64,000 nucleotides of DNA from Bin87 sp034420475 (GTDB lineage: Bacteria > Chloroflexota > Dehalococcoidia > Lucifugimonadales > UBA3495), in NCBI GenBank assembly GCA_034420475.1, contig DAOULH010000057.1, positions 122,000 through 185,999 of the forward strand. Reading direction: 5' to 3'. The translations under genes and the position numbers were made by a program. The notes beneath the pieces are model-generated. The model had not been told where the DNA came from. It saw nothing but the letters and a program-made list of their open reading frames with translations, and did no database searches. Below, piece after piece: positions 40,647 to 50,107 of this stretch. The first letter of the stretch is position 1, and every line of letters starts with the position of its first letter.

Positions 40647-41456
40647 ATGACGATCCCAACCAACAACGGCGCGATCTCGGTGGTCGTGCACGGCGCCACG
40701 GGCAGGATGGGAGCGGAAACCGTGCGCGCGGTGGCGGCGGCGGACGACGTGACGCTGGTGGGCGCCACCTGCCATACTCCCAGGGGCGACGTGCTGCCCA
40801 CGCCGGCCGGCGAGGTACCGCTGTCCACCGACCTGGCCTCCATGCTGGACGCCACGCAGCCGCAGGTGATGGTCGAGTTCACCCACGCCGACGCCTGCAT
40901 GGAAGCGGCGCCATTGGCCGCCAGTCGCGGCATCCACATGGTGCTGGGCGCCAGCGGGCTCAACGCCGACCAACTGCAAACCTTGGACACGATGAGCCGC
41001 GAACATGGCATCGGCGTGATCGTGGCCCCGAACTTCGCCCTGGGCGCGGTGGTACTCAAGAAACTTGCGGAGCAGGCGGCCGAATTCTTCGATTACGTCG
41101 ACGTGGTCGAAGCCCACCACGAGATGAAGATCGACGCCCCTTCCGGATTTTCCCTGGCCATCGCCCGCGGCGTCCGGGACTCCCGGGGCAGTGACTTCCA
41201 GCGCAACGAGACTACCGTCCATCACTTGCCGGAAACTCGCGGCGGCGACGTGGGCGGGGTCGGAATCCACAGCCTGAGGCTGCCGGGTCGCAGTGCCCAC
41301 CACGAGGTGATTTTCGGCGCGGCGGGACAAACCCTGAGCATCCGACACGACACGCTGGGCAGAGATTGCTATATGCCCGGAGTGCTCCGCTGTGTCCGCG
41401 AGGTCGTGCGCCGGCCCGGTTTGACCGTGGGACTGGAAGCGGTGCTGGGACTTTAG
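40647..41456 (+). CDS. dapB: 4-hydroxy-tetrahydrodipicolinate reductase
   Basis: 269 aa, ATG preceded by GAGGTG. Rossmann motif VHGATGRMG at the N-terminus, VAPNFALGAVVL, and the catalytic signature AHHEMKIDAPSGFSL (catalytic His and Lys). Reduces HTPA to THDP with NAD(P)H in lysine/diaminopimelate synthesis. First gene of a dapB-asd-dapA cluster interrupted by a MITE. Confidence 0.95.
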   Translation: MTIPTNNGAISVVVHGATGRMGAETVRAVAAADDVTLVGATCHTPRGDVLPTPAGEVPLSTDLASMLDATQPQVMVEFTHADACMEAAPLAASRGIHMVLGASGLNADQLQTLDTMSREHGIGVIVAPNFALGAVVLKKLAEQAAEFFDYVDVVEAHHEMKIDAPSGFSLAIARGVRDSRGSDFQRNETTVHHLPETRGGDVGGVGIHSLRLPGRSAHHEVIFGAAGQTLSIRHDTLGRDCYMPGVLRCVREVVRRPGLTVGLEAVLGL

Positions 41457-41475
41457 TCCCCCGCTCCTCGCCTAC

Positions 41476-41634
41476 GTAAATGTTCAGACTTGCGGGGACG
41501 TGTCATTGCGAGCGTAGCGCGGCAATCTCGCTGGCGTAGGAGAGTCCTTTGGGACAGACGTTGCAGCAACGGCGTCGAGATTGCCACGGCGCAAGCGCCT
41601 CGCAATGACAACCTCCTGAGTTCTGAACGGTTAC
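41476..41634. mobile_element. MITE copy 2 between dapB and asd
   Basis: 159 bp with terminal repeats GTAAATGTTCAGA (41476-41488) and TCTGAACGGTTAC (41622-41634). Inverted relative to copy 1 at 24009 and similar to it over the whole length. Flanking 8-mers TCGCCTAC and CCGCGTAC match at 6 of 8 positions, a decayed target duplication. No coding capacity. It may separate dapB and asd transcription. Confidence 0.8.
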
Positions 41635-41756
41635 CCGCGTACATTATTATAGACGGATAAGGCGGCTAGTTGTACCCTGATCATAGGAAAGGAATCACGC
41701 GGGTCGCTCGCCCGCGTCGATTCGCAATTTCGATATCTAAGCACGGCAGGAACAAC

Positions 41757-42791
41757 ATGGACCTTCAGGGCATGAAACTCGCTATCGTTGGGGCCACGGG
41801 CGCGGTGGGGCAGGAGACCATCCGCCTGATCGAGGCTCGTTATCCGGACCACCATAACCTGAAGCTCCTGGCATCCAAGCGTTCAGCGGGTCGCAAGCTG
41901 GAGGTAAACGGCAAACCGTTCACGGTGGAAGAAACCACCGATGACAGCTTCGCCGACGTCGACATCGCGTTCATTTCGGCGCGCACCGAGGACTCGCGCC
42001 GGTTCGGGCCAATGGCGGCAAACGCCGGAGCATTGGTCATTGACGACTCCAGCGCGTTCCGCATGGACCCGGCAGTGCCCCTGGTGGTGCCGGAAGTTAA
42101 CGGCGAAGACCTGGACTGGCACAACGGCATCGTGTCCATCCCCAATTGTTCCACCACCCCGCTGGTAATGGTGGTCCACCCGCTCCGCCAGGCCAGCCCC
42201 ATACGTCGCATCGTGGCCGACACCTACCAGTCGGTTTCCGGCGCCGGCGGGGCCGCCATGAACGAGTTGCGAGGCCAGACTCGTACCGTCATGCACGGCG
42301 GCCCGGCCGAGCCGGACGCTCAGCCCAAGCAGATCGCATTCAACGTGATTCCCCAAATCGACAGTTTCACGGAATCGGGATACACCCGCGAAGAACAGAA
42401 GATGATCGACGAGAGCCGAAAAATCCTGCATGCACCGGATATTGCGGTTTCAGCAACCTGCGTGCGCGTGCCCGTGTTCGTGTCTCACTGCGTGGCCACA
42501 CACCTGGAGTTTGACGAGCCGGTATCTCCGGGCGAAGCTCGGGAGATGTTGAGCGTGATGCCCGGCGTCACGGTGCTCGACGATCCGGGCGCGTCTCTCT
42601 ATCCCATGCCTATCGACGCCGCCGGATCGGACGACGTGTTCGTGGGAAGGATCCGCCAGGATGCCTCTCACCCCAACGGTCTGGCGATGTGGGTGGTCAC
42701 CGACAACCTGGTCAAGGGAGCAGCCCTCAACGCCCTGCAGATTGCCGAGGAAGCCGTCGCCCGCGGGGCAGTTCACGGCAGGAAGAACTAA
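41757..42791 (+). CDS. asd: aspartate-semialdehyde dehydrogenase
   Basis: 344 aa from ATG 41757 (GGCAGGAAC upstream). NADP-binding AIVGATGAVGQETIRLIE at the N-terminus, active cysteine in SIPNCSTTPLVMVV near residue 130, and SGAGGAAMNEL. Reduces aspartyl phosphate to the semialdehyde, the branch point for lysine, threonine and methionine. Followed by dapA. Confidence 0.96.
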   Translation: MDLQGMKLAIVGATGAVGQETIRLIEARYPDHHNLKLLASKRSAGRKLEVNGKPFTVEETTDDSFADVDIAFISARTEDSRRFGPMAANAGALVIDDSSAFRMDPAVPLVVPEVNGEDLDWHNGIVSIPNCSTTPLVMVVHPLRQASPIRRIVADTYQSVSGAGGAAMNELRGQTRTVMHGGPAEPDAQPKQIAFNVIPQIDSFTESGYTREEQKMIDESRKILHAPDIAVSATCVRVPVFVSHCVATHLEFDEPVSPGEAREMLSVMPGVTVLDDPGASLYPMPIDAAGSDDVFVGRIRQDASHPNGLAMWVVTDNLVKGAALNALQIAEEAVARGAVHGRKN

Positions 42792-42817
42792 CTCACATTC
42801 AGATGTACAGAGAACAT

Positions 42818-42845
42818 TTGCCATAGCACGCTATATGTGTATAAT
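42818..42845 (+). promoter_or_regulatory. sigma-70-type promoter for dapA
   Basis: TTGCCA (42818-42823) and TATAAT (42840-42845) with a 16-bp spacer, about 87 bp before the dapA ATG. The best-matching canonical promoter in the window; dapA probably has its own transcript despite lying behind asd. Confidence 0.6.
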
Positions 42846-42931
42846 GGGCGGAGTATCGAAAGCGCTCGCCATCAAACATGATGGAGCATGATGCAAACTG
42901 CCTAGCAATAGCAACGGAGGAGGGAGCAGTT

Positions 42932-43834
42932 ATGCCGACTGAAATTGGCCGGCTGATTACCGCTATGGTAACGCCGTTTGACGCTGACGGGCAGGTTGAC
43001 TACGAACAAGCCAAGCGCCTCGCTGTGGCGCTGTTGGACTCCGGTTCGGACGGACTGGTGATTACCGGCACTACCGGAGAGGGCCCGGCGTTGTCCATGG
43101 AGGAAAAGGCTCGCCTCTACGGCGAAGTCAAGGATGCAATCGGTTCTCGAGGCGCAGTGATCGCCGGCACCAGCGACAACAATACTGCTGCTTCCATCGA
43201 GCTCAGCCAGGAAGCGGAACAGGTCGGCGCCGACGCTCTTCTGCTGACCGTGCCCGCGTACAACAAGCCTCCCCAGGAAGGACTGTTTCAGCATTTCCGC
43301 GCTTTGGCAGAGTGCACAAACCTCCCCGGTATGCTGTACAACGTTCCCAGCCGGACCAGCCTGAACATGACCAACGACACCACGGTGCGGCTTTCCCGGA
43401 TCGAAAACATCATCGGGATCAAGGAAGCCAGCAGCGACCCGGTTCAGATCGCGAAAGTAATCCGCGATACTCCCGATGACTTCCGCGTCTGGTCCGGCAA
43501 CGATGACGAAACCTTCCCGATCATGTCCATGGGAGGGTACGGCGTGGTCAGCGTAGCCGCGCATCTGGTCGGCGCCCAAATCAAGCAGATGATGGGGTTG
43601 GTGCTGGAAGGCGACGTGGAAGCGGCCGGCGCCGAGCACCTGCGCCTGCTGGACATGTTCAAAGGACTGTTCATCGTCTCCAATCCGATCCCGGTCAAAT
43701 ACGGGCTGAACCGCGTCGGCTTTGACGTTGGCGATCCCCGTTTGCCGCTGGTTCCGCCCGACGATCGCACGGCGGAGCAACTGGACGAACTGCTGGACCG
43801 ATACGAGATCGACATCACTGCGCCGGCCGACTGA
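42932..43834 (+). CDS. dapA: 4-hydroxy-tetrahydrodipicolinate synthase
   Basis: 300 aa from ATG 42932, strong GGAGGAGGG upstream; the frame reaches back to 42878. TIM-barrel lyase: ITAMVTPFDADGQVDY, GTTGEGPALSMEEK, YNVPSRT (catalytic Tyr) and the Schiff-base lysine in IIGIKEASSDPVQI. Condenses aspartate semialdehyde with pyruvate. Completes a dapB-asd-dapA lysine/DAP cluster. Confidence 0.96.
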   Translation: MPTEIGRLITAMVTPFDADGQVDYEQAKRLAVALLDSGSDGLVITGTTGEGPALSMEEKARLYGEVKDAIGSRGAVIAGTSDNNTAASIELSQEAEQVGADALLLTVPAYNKPPQEGLFQHFRALAECTNLPGMLYNVPSRTSLNMTNDTTVRLSRIENIIGIKEASSDPVQIAKVIRDTPDDFRVWSGNDDETFPIMSMGGYGVVSVAAHLVGAQIKQMMGLVLEGDVEAAGAEHLRLLDMFKGLFIVSNPIPVKYGLNRVGFDVGDPRLPLVPPDDRTAEQLDELLDRYEIDITAPAD

Positions 43835-43974
43835 ACAGGCCGGCGCACTCAATTAGGAGCCGACAAAGACGCTCCGCGCACGGTTCGCTCATCATTGGCC
43901 TCGCATATATTTCATTGGCCACAGGCCGTTTCCCCCAGTTTATGTCCAGCCTTGTAATGACAAGGAGTACCGAA

Positions 43975-44886
43975 ATGACTTTGAAGACCGTTATTTTTGT
44001 GGATGGACAGAACTTCCGCCACAACCTTAGGGACTTCCATTTCCGATCCGATCCGCCACATCCCAACAATCCGGAATACCGCCTGGATGAGAAACACTTC
44101 CGGTGGCAGGAGTTTTTCCAGGATGCTCTGGCGAAGTTCGATTACGTAACCGGATGGCAGCACCAACTGGTCAGGGTTTACTGGTACTACGCGGAAAACA
44201 TCACGCCGTGGTCCCCCAACCTGTGGCGCGCCCAACGCATCGTCGACGACTACGGCATGCGGATCCCCGAGCTCACTACTGACCTGGTCATTCAGAAGGC
44301 GCAGGACTGGTACGAGCACGAATTCCGCCGCTTCCACCAGTTGCGCAAATCGGTGTTCGAGGAGATCCAGCAAAACACCAACTTCCTGGAATTCAGGTAC
44401 GTGGGGCAATATGTGGTCCAGCCGTTCCGACCGTACCGCCTCGAATACGATTATGACGGCAACATAAACTTCCAGGGCACCCAGGTGGGCGAGAAAGGGG
44501 TCGACATCGGCATCGCCGTGGACATGATCTCGAAGATGGACAGTTTCGATGCGGCGGTCCTGGTTTCCGGCGACAGCGATTTCTTCCCGGTGGTGAAGTT
44601 CCTGAAAGACAACCTGAAGTACGTTTATCACTTCTCCGTGGGCCGCGGCGTGGGTCACGACACGCAGTACTTCTCGTCTTCACTGCGCGGCGTGGTCGAC
44701 TGTTTCCAGGGGTTTGACGAACTGGAGCTCTTGACCGGCTACGTGAACGAGCATGCCGGTATTCCGCCCGCGATCATGGATACCATCAACATGCGCGCCG
44801 CCGAGTTGGAACGCATCCTCGACGATGAAACAATGGACTACGACCATCCGCGGGAGCGAGACGCCGCGATAGCGCCACGCCGCTAG
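43975..44886 (+). CDS. NYN domain (LabA-like) protein
   Basis: 303 aa from ATG 43975 (AAGGAG upstream). NYN/PIN-like nuclease fold: VIFVDGQNFRHNL at the N-terminus, VDIGIAVDMISKMDSFDAAV and VSGDSDFFPVVKFLK, giving the conserved aspartates. A long insertion of about 100 residues (YYAENITPW to HEFRRFHQLR) sits between. LabA-type proteins are RNases or RNA-binding regulators. Encoded alone, after dapA. Confidence 0.9.
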   Translation: MTLKTVIFVDGQNFRHNLRDFHFRSDPPHPNNPEYRLDEKHFRWQEFFQDALAKFDYVTGWQHQLVRVYWYYAENITPWSPNLWRAQRIVDDYGMRIPELTTDLVIQKAQDWYEHEFRRFHQLRKSVFEEIQQNTNFLEFRYVGQYVVQPFRPYRLEYDYDGNINFQGTQVGEKGVDIGIAVDMISKMDSFDAAVLVSGDSDFFPVVKFLKDNLKYVYHFSVGRGVGHDTQYFSSSLRGVVDCFQGFDELELLTGYVNEHAGIPPAIMDTINMRAAELERILDDETMDYDHPRERDAAIAPRR

Positions 44887-44907
44887 CCACGGTTCCCAAC
44901 CGACCCG

Positions 44908-45579
44908 TCAGCCGCGCTGCGGGATTTCGACCGTCCGCGGCCGGAGGTTTTCGGCGTAGACGCCGCGGTACGATTCCGGCAGCAGCGCCGCTATCCGCTC
45001 CATCACCATGTCCGTTACCGAGCGCAGCAGCGCGTCGGTGATCGGGCCGTCCACCTGAGGCGGCGTGAACGGGGTCCCGATGTTCACCTGCCAACTCGCC
45101 AGCGGCACCGGCATGTGCCAGGACGCAAACTTTTCGGAGCCGGCGATGCCCACTGGCAAGATGGGAGCCTGGGTCTTCAACGCCAGCCAGGCCAGACCGG
45201 TCTTGGCCCGTTGCAGCTGACCCGTGGGGCTGATGCTCCCCTCGGGGAACATGAGGATGGCCTTGTCTTCCTCCAGCGCTCCTAGCGCATAGCGCAGGGC
45301 GCCGCCGCCCCCTCGTTGTCGGTCCAACGGCACGGCCCCAACCGCGTCGCAGTAAAACCGGCCGATGGGCCTTTCCCACAGTTCCTTCTTGGCGAGGAAG
45401 ATGATCTGGCGGGGCAGCGCCACGACCAGCGTCCCCGCATCGTTCAGCGAAAGATGGTTGCTGGCGACCAGCAGCGGGCCATAGGGAGGCATCGCCTCCT
45501 GGCCGGTAATCGTCAACCGGCCGGTGATGCTCCAGATGATTTGCCCGAAGCGCCTGCTGGGCTGATAAAGCCATGCCAT
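44908..45579 (-). CDS. plsC: 1-acyl-sn-glycerol-3-phosphate acyltransferase
   Basis: 223 aa. H-x(4)-D motif in SNHLSLNDAGTL, FLAKKELWERPIGRF, and the FPEGSISPTG motif. Transfers an acyl chain to lysophosphatidate at the membrane in phospholipid synthesis. Its start is 5 bp from the cmk stop, same strand, so the pair is an operon (a common cmk-plsC arrangement). Confidence 0.93.
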   Translation of the reverse strand: MAWLYQPSRRFGQIIWSITGRLTITGQEAMPPYGPLLVASNHLSLNDAGTLVVALPRQIIFLAKKELWERPIGRFYCDAVGAVPLDRQRGGGGALRYALGALEEDKAILMFPEGSISPTGQLQRAKTGLAWLALKTQAPILPVGIAGSEKFASWHMPVPLASWQVNIGTPFTPPQVDGPITDALLRSVTDMVMERIAALLPESYRGVYAENLRPRTVEIPQRG

Positions 45580-45584
45580 GACGA

Positions 45585-46313
45585 TTACCCGTACCGTTCA
45601 GCGGCCTGATTGCTGCCCGCGACGGACTGGACGGCCTCCACCACAGCCGACACGGCCCGGTCAAAGTCCATTTCATCCGTCCGGATGACTACGGCATCGG
45701 CGGCTACCACCAAAGGGGAGTCGGCGCGTTCCGTATCCATGCGGTCCCTCCGCAACGTCTCGGCCAAAACCTGCTCGTATGGAACCCCGGGATCTGCCAG
45801 GACGATCTGAGCGTGTCGCCGCCGGGCACGCTCCTCCGGCGCGGCATCAATGTAGAGCTTCAGGTCGGCCTCGGGCAACACGACGGACCCGATATCCCTG
45901 CCGGCCATGACTATCCCCCCGGATCCGGCGATGTCTCTTTGCTGTTTAACCAGCTCGACCCGGACGGCGGACACGGCCGAAACCGCCGATACGCTGCCGT
46001 CCACCTCCGCGGTAACCAGTTCGTCGCACAACGGCTTGCCATCAACCAAAATGGTTGTACTGCTGTCGTCTTCCTGCGGCAGTTCCATCCGGCAACGCGC
46101 GGCTAATTCGGCGACCGCGCCGGCGTTGGTGGCGGCGATCCCATGGTGCAGGGCCAGCCACGTCACGGCGCGATACATTACGCCCGTGTCCAGGAACCGC
46201 AACCCGACTATCCGCGCCGCGGCTTTCCCCACCGAGCTTTTGCCGGACGCGACGGGGCCGTCAATAGCGACGACCGGGGCGAGGCATGAGGAAGAGACAC
46301 CTATCGGCTCCAT
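45585..46313 (-). CDS. cmk: (d)CMP kinase
   Basis: 242 aa from ATG 46313; the longer open frame upstream runs into repeat sequence. P-loop IDGPVASGKSSVGKAAA at the N-terminus, LDTGVMYRAVTW, and MAGRDIGSVVLPEADLKLYI. Phosphorylates CMP/dCMP. An extended -10 begins 7 bp upstream of the ATG, implying a leaderless mRNA. Followed by plsC. Confidence 0.95.
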   Translation of the reverse strand: MEPIGVSSSCLAPVVAIDGPVASGKSSVGKAAARIVGLRFLDTGVMYRAVTWLALHHGIAATNAGAVAELAARCRMELPQEDDSSTTILVDGKPLCDELVTAEVDGSVSAVSAVSAVRVELVKQQRDIAGSGGIVMAGRDIGSVVLPEADLKLYIDAAPEERARRRHAQIVLADPGVPYEQVLAETLRRDRMDTERADSPLVVAADAVVIRTDEMDFDRAVSAVVEAVQSVAGSNQAAERYG

Positions 46314-46319
46314 GGGCAG

Positions 46320-46328
46320 ATTATAGCA
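46320..46328 (-). promoter_or_regulatory. extended -10 element directly before cmk, leaderless mRNA
   Basis: TGCTATAAT on the minus strand, ending 6 bp before the ATG at 46313. Transcription would start at or next to the A of the start codon. Confidence 0.55.
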
Positions 46329-46388
46329 TCGTGCCGGCAACGCAATGCCAGCGACGTGACGGCTTACCAGTACCCAATCCGCCGGAAC

Positions 46389-46476
46389 TGTCATTGCGAG
46401 CGAAGCGCGGCAATCTCGTTGGGGCATGGAACGCTGCTGCGGGAACGGGATCGCCGCGTCGCTCCTCGCGATGACA
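46389..46476. repeat. TGTCATTGCGAG inverted repeat, solitary
   Basis: 88 bp with ends TGTCATTGCGAG and CTCGCGATGACA. Shares the TCATTGCGAGCGAAGCGCGG core found inside the MITEs at 24009 and 41476 but lacks their GTAA ends. Located between comEC and cmk. Confidence 0.65.
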
Positions 46477-46510
46477 AAATTGGGCACAGGTCGGATGTGA
46501 TGGCAGATGA

Positions 46511-48976
46511 TCATGGCGGCGAGGTTGAGTGCGTCCTTACCCACAATGCGGCGCCGTCGGTGATGTATTCTACCGTGCCGTCGCGAGCCGTGATGAATAC
46601 GCTCTCGTCGCCGATCATTGTTCCAAGCCGAGCTATGACCTCCTCATGCGGGTGTCCGTAGCGGTTCTCGATGCCGGCGGAAATGACAGCCGACTCCGGA
46701 CTGACTGCTCGCAGGAATGACGCCGACGTTGACGAGTGGCTGCCATGATGGGCCACTTTGAGCACGTCGGAACGCAGCCCTTCACCTCGGGTATCAACCA
46801 GGTATCGCTCGACATCCTGCTCGACGTCGCCGGTCAGCAGAAAAGAAACCTCCCCGTAGGTCAGGCGGATAACGACGCTCAGGTTGTTGGTGTTGGGATC
46901 GATGCGCGACGGTGTCTTTCCTGCCGGCGGATGCAGGACTTCCATCACGACGCCCGAGTCCAATTGGACGCGATGCCCGGCCCGCACCCGGACCGCAGGA
47001 TGCTCATGCTGATCGAGCGCCGATTGCCACTGGTGAAACAGCGCCGACTCCGAGGATACAGGTCCCTGCATGACCATGTCGGCGTCGTAGCGGTCGAGAA
47101 CGCCGATCAAGCCGCCGGCGTGGTCGCTGTCCAGATGAGTCGCCACCACCACATCCAGGTTCCGGTCGCCCGGGGGCAAACGCTGGCCCAACTCTACCAA
47201 CGCGACCCGGGGATCCGGTCCGCCGTCAACCAGCGCTTGTCGGCCCTGCGGGGTCACCACCAGGATGGCGTCACCCTGTCCTACGTCCAGAACGTGAACG
47301 TGGAGCATTCCGTCCGCCCGCGTCGCCGACAGTTGGCCCAACAGCAGGATGGCGCCCAGGACAGCAACCGGCGCCACTCCCGCCGTAAAGCCGACAACTC
47401 CGCTGGGGCGCCACCGCGGTCCGCGTCTCCACCCGGCAGCGAACCGGCGCGCCCGTCGTGACGCCATGAGCAACGCCAATGCGGTCAGGCCCGCGTACCA
47501 TGCTATGGCGACGGTGGATGTTACCCAGCCGGCCGGAGCCATCACCGGCGGCATCGCCTCCGCCACCTGAATAATCCATGCAACCGGAGCCCAGGCCAAA
47601 ACGCCCAACCCCTGTGCCAACCAGGGAACTGCAACACCTGCCGCGGCCGTTGCGGCCGCGGCCACCAGCGCCATGGGCATGGCGGGCATGGCCAGAATGG
47701 TTGCCGGCACGCTCATGACCGGAATCTCCTCGAAGTGCATCGCGGTCAGCGGAACTGTGGCCAGCGTGGTCGTAGTGGAAATGACGACAGAGGCGATCAA
47801 CAACGTCAGACCATACTGCAGCCATCTCGAGGCCCAGACGTTCGAGCCGCCGGCAAACGTCGCGACGGCGCCAGACAAGAGCGTGATCAAGGGCAGACCG
47901 ACAATCACCCCGGCCATCGCCGTGAAACTGAGCTGAAACGAGAGACTGATCAGCAGCGTTGGATCGACGCACACCATTACGCCGGCGGCGAGCGCCAGCG
48001 CAGTCAGCCCGCGCATCCCGCGACCGGTCAGTCCCTGCGCCAGGGCCAGGCTGCCCATGATCGCCGCCCGCACCACCGGCGGGTCCAGCCCGGACACGAC
48101 CGCATAGACCCAAACGGTCGCCATCGCGCCAAATATGACCAGCGGGTTACCATGGCCCAACGTCGCCGAGCCGATGCCCAACGCCAACGCCAGCACAATA
48201 CCGACGTGCAGCCCCGATATGGCCAGCAGATGGGACATGCCGGCGGTGCGAAACGAAGCTTTCACCTCCGCCGGGAGCTCGGTTCGGATGCCAAGGAGCA
48301 ACGCTTGCGCCAATCCTGACTCTGGAGCCGGCATGGCTCGCTGCAAAGCGGACGCCAATCTTGCCCGCAACCGGTGCAGCGTGGCCGTCGCCCGATTACC
48401 GCCACTCGTGGATACCGTTTCCGCTTCCCGCGCCCACAAAACACCCGCGATCCCCTGCGCTTCCAGCCACGCGGCGTAATCGAAGTCCCCAATAGGCTCA
48501 GGTCTTTCCAAACTGCCGGATATGCGAAGCGTGTCCCCGTAGCGAACATGGGGTGTGCCGCGCACTGCCGCAAGGTCGGGCGGAGGCAGGGCATACACCA
48601 GCAGGCCGGTTCCAACGGGAACGCTGCCAGGCTCCCGCATCGGATCAGCGACCACCTCTCCGCGGAAGCGAACCCGGCTTCCCGATGCAGTTGGCGCGTC
48701 GGATACGAGTACCGTCACCGCGGCCGGGCCTTCCGGCACCGGGGGCGCCGACGTATCAGCGGCCAACTCGCCACGCCAGGCTCCCAATATCAAGGCAGCG
48801 CCCAAAACCACCGGCGCGGCGGGAATCCCCGCCACTTTCAGGCCGACGGCCAACGCAACCGCCGCCAGCCCCAGCATCAGCAGCGGCCATGGCGAGGCCA
48901 GGGCAGTATCGAACCAGAGCGCAAGACCCACGCCGGCGATCACTGCTGCGACGGCAAGCTCCGGGAATGTCCGCAT
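46511..48976 (-). CDS. comEC: ComEC/Rec2 DNA-uptake channel
   Basis: 821 aa. Multi-spanning ComEC domain with the Competence signature AGMSHLLAISGLHVGIVLAL near residue 250 and a C-terminal metallo-beta-lactamase-like domain (HVLDVGQGDAILVVTP, VVATHLDSDHAGGL, LKVAHHGSHSS). Full-length, so both halves are present. It should transport single-stranded DNA across the membrane during transformation. Follows comEA after 89 bp on the same strand. Confidence 0.94.
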   Translation of the reverse strand: MRTFPELAVAAVIAGVGLALWFDTALASPWPLLMLGLAAVALAVGLKVAGIPAAPVVLGAALILGAWRGELAADTSAPPVPEGPAAVTVLVSDAPTASGSRVRFRGEVVADPMREPGSVPVGTGLLVYALPPPDLAAVRGTPHVRYGDTLRISGSLERPEPIGDFDYAAWLEAQGIAGVLWAREAETVSTSGGNRATATLHRLRARLASALQRAMPAPESGLAQALLLGIRTELPAEVKASFRTAGMSHLLAISGLHVGIVLALALGIGSATLGHGNPLVIFGAMATVWVYAVVSGLDPPVVRAAIMGSLALAQGLTGRGMRGLTALALAAGVMVCVDPTLLISLSFQLSFTAMAGVIVGLPLITLLSGAVATFAGGSNVWASRWLQYGLTLLIASVVISTTTTLATVPLTAMHFEEIPVMSVPATILAMPAMPMALVAAAATAAAGVAVPWLAQGLGVLAWAPVAWIIQVAEAMPPVMAPAGWVTSTVAIAWYAGLTALALLMASRRARRFAAGWRRGPRWRPSGVVGFTAGVAPVAVLGAILLLGQLSATRADGMLHVHVLDVGQGDAILVVTPQGRQALVDGGPDPRVALVELGQRLPPGDRNLDVVVATHLDSDHAGGLIGVLDRYDADMVMQGPVSSESALFHQWQSALDQHEHPAVRVRAGHRVQLDSGVVMEVLHPPAGKTPSRIDPNTNNLSVVIRLTYGEVSFLLTGDVEQDVERYLVDTRGEGLRSDVLKVAHHGSHSSTSASFLRAVSPESAVISAGIENRYGHPHEEVIARLGTMIGDESVFITARDGTVEYITDGAALWVRTHSTSPP

Positions 48977-49065
48977 CTCCAGCCGGTATCGTGGCGCCCT
49001 TGCCGCGCAGTCCGGCTAGCCGGACGGGACCAACGCGCCGGCGGGACGTCGCAGGGAGAACATGC

Positions 49066-49761
49066 TCAGTGCGGGTCAACCGTGATCAGTTCAGCGATCC
49101 GCCGGAATATGCCATCGCCAATGCCCGGGACTTCGGTAATCGCCTCGGCGCTGGCGAAAGGCCCCTGCTGCTCTCGGTGTCCGACAATCGACTCCGCCCG
49201 GACGCTGCCGATGCCGGGGAGGGTCTCCTCCAGGCACTGGGCGCTGGCCGTGTTGATGTTCACCGGCGGCCGGCAACTTTCAGACCGGCTCGCTTCGGCG
49301 GCGCTCGGGGCCGACCCATCACCCGAAGATTCACCAGGTTCGGCAGGCTCACCGGCGGACGGGATGGTGTAGTGGGCCGCGTCGACAGCGTGAGCCGCCA
49401 AGTTGACCCGGCTCAGATCGGCGCTCTCGGTGGGTCCGCCGGCAAGCCGCAATACGGCATCCAGCCGTTCACCCCGGGCCACCGAGTACACACCCGGATT
49501 GACCACTTCCCCAGTGATGTACACGGTGATCTCCTCCGGAAGGGCCGTCGGCGATGGCGTCAGCGCCGCGGCCGCGGCCTCGGGAGATCCAACTGCGCCG
49601 GGCTCAGTGGTCTCTGGCGGCGCAATTATCTGGACCCCATCGGGCTCCCGTTCACCGGCGCCGCCGGCAAAAACCATCCACGCCGCAACGAACAGCAGGG
49701 ACAATGCCAGCGCTCCGGAGATTCCGACCGCGATCAGTTTCTTCGTACCTGATGGTCCCAA
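49066..49761 (-). CDS. comEA: ComEA-like DNA-binding protein
   Basis: 231 aa. N-terminal membrane anchor (LIAVGISGALALSLLFVAA), SLBB domain (TVYITGEVVNPGVYSVARG), and a C-terminal double helix-hairpin-helix (VNINTASAQCLEETLPGIG, ITEVPGIGDGIFRRIAELI). Binds double-stranded DNA outside the membrane for uptake. Encoded with ComEC; the two imply natural competence, though type IV pilus genes are not in this window. Confidence 0.93.
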   Translation of the reverse strand: MGPSGTKKLIAVGISGALALSLLFVAAWMVFAGGAGEREPDGVQIIAPPETTEPGAVGSPEAAAAALTPSPTALPEEITVYITGEVVNPGVYSVARGERLDAVLRLAGGPTESADLSRVNLAAHAVDAAHYTIPSAGEPAEPGESSGDGSAPSAAEASRSESCRPPVNINTASAQCLEETLPGIGSVRAESIVGHREQQGPFASAEAITEVPGIGDGIFRRIAELITVDPH

Positions 49762-50107
49762 GCCGGCATTCCTCCGGGCTATGCACGCAAAAAGCCGACC
49801 GCGAAGCGCCCCGCCTTCCCCACTTCACATCCCCAACGCCTCGCTGCCGGCCGCGGCCAATTTAACCACATTACGTAAACGAAATACACGCGCCTAGATT
49901 ACCAGATTTTGGCCTTTTTTGTGATTTTCTTATCAATCTTCACATTTGAGCCGCCCCGAAATGGCAAGGCACTCCATCAGGTCGTTGGCAGCGGTGGGCC
50001 AGGACTGTGGTGTGGCGCACGTGTGTGGCTCTTGCTGGCAGCGACCACGCGCTCTCAAGCCCCGCCAGATCTGTGGGGGCGAGTCTATTTGATACCGCCA
50101 GCACCGA
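49762..50107. other. intergenic region, comEA upstream
   Basis: 346 bp. It should hold the comEA promoter (A/T-rich stretch around 49890-49935). An imperfect hairpin GCCCC/GGGGC around AGATCT is at 50059-50080, before the stop of the kinase-like gene at 50108. No gene seen. Confidence 0.4.
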
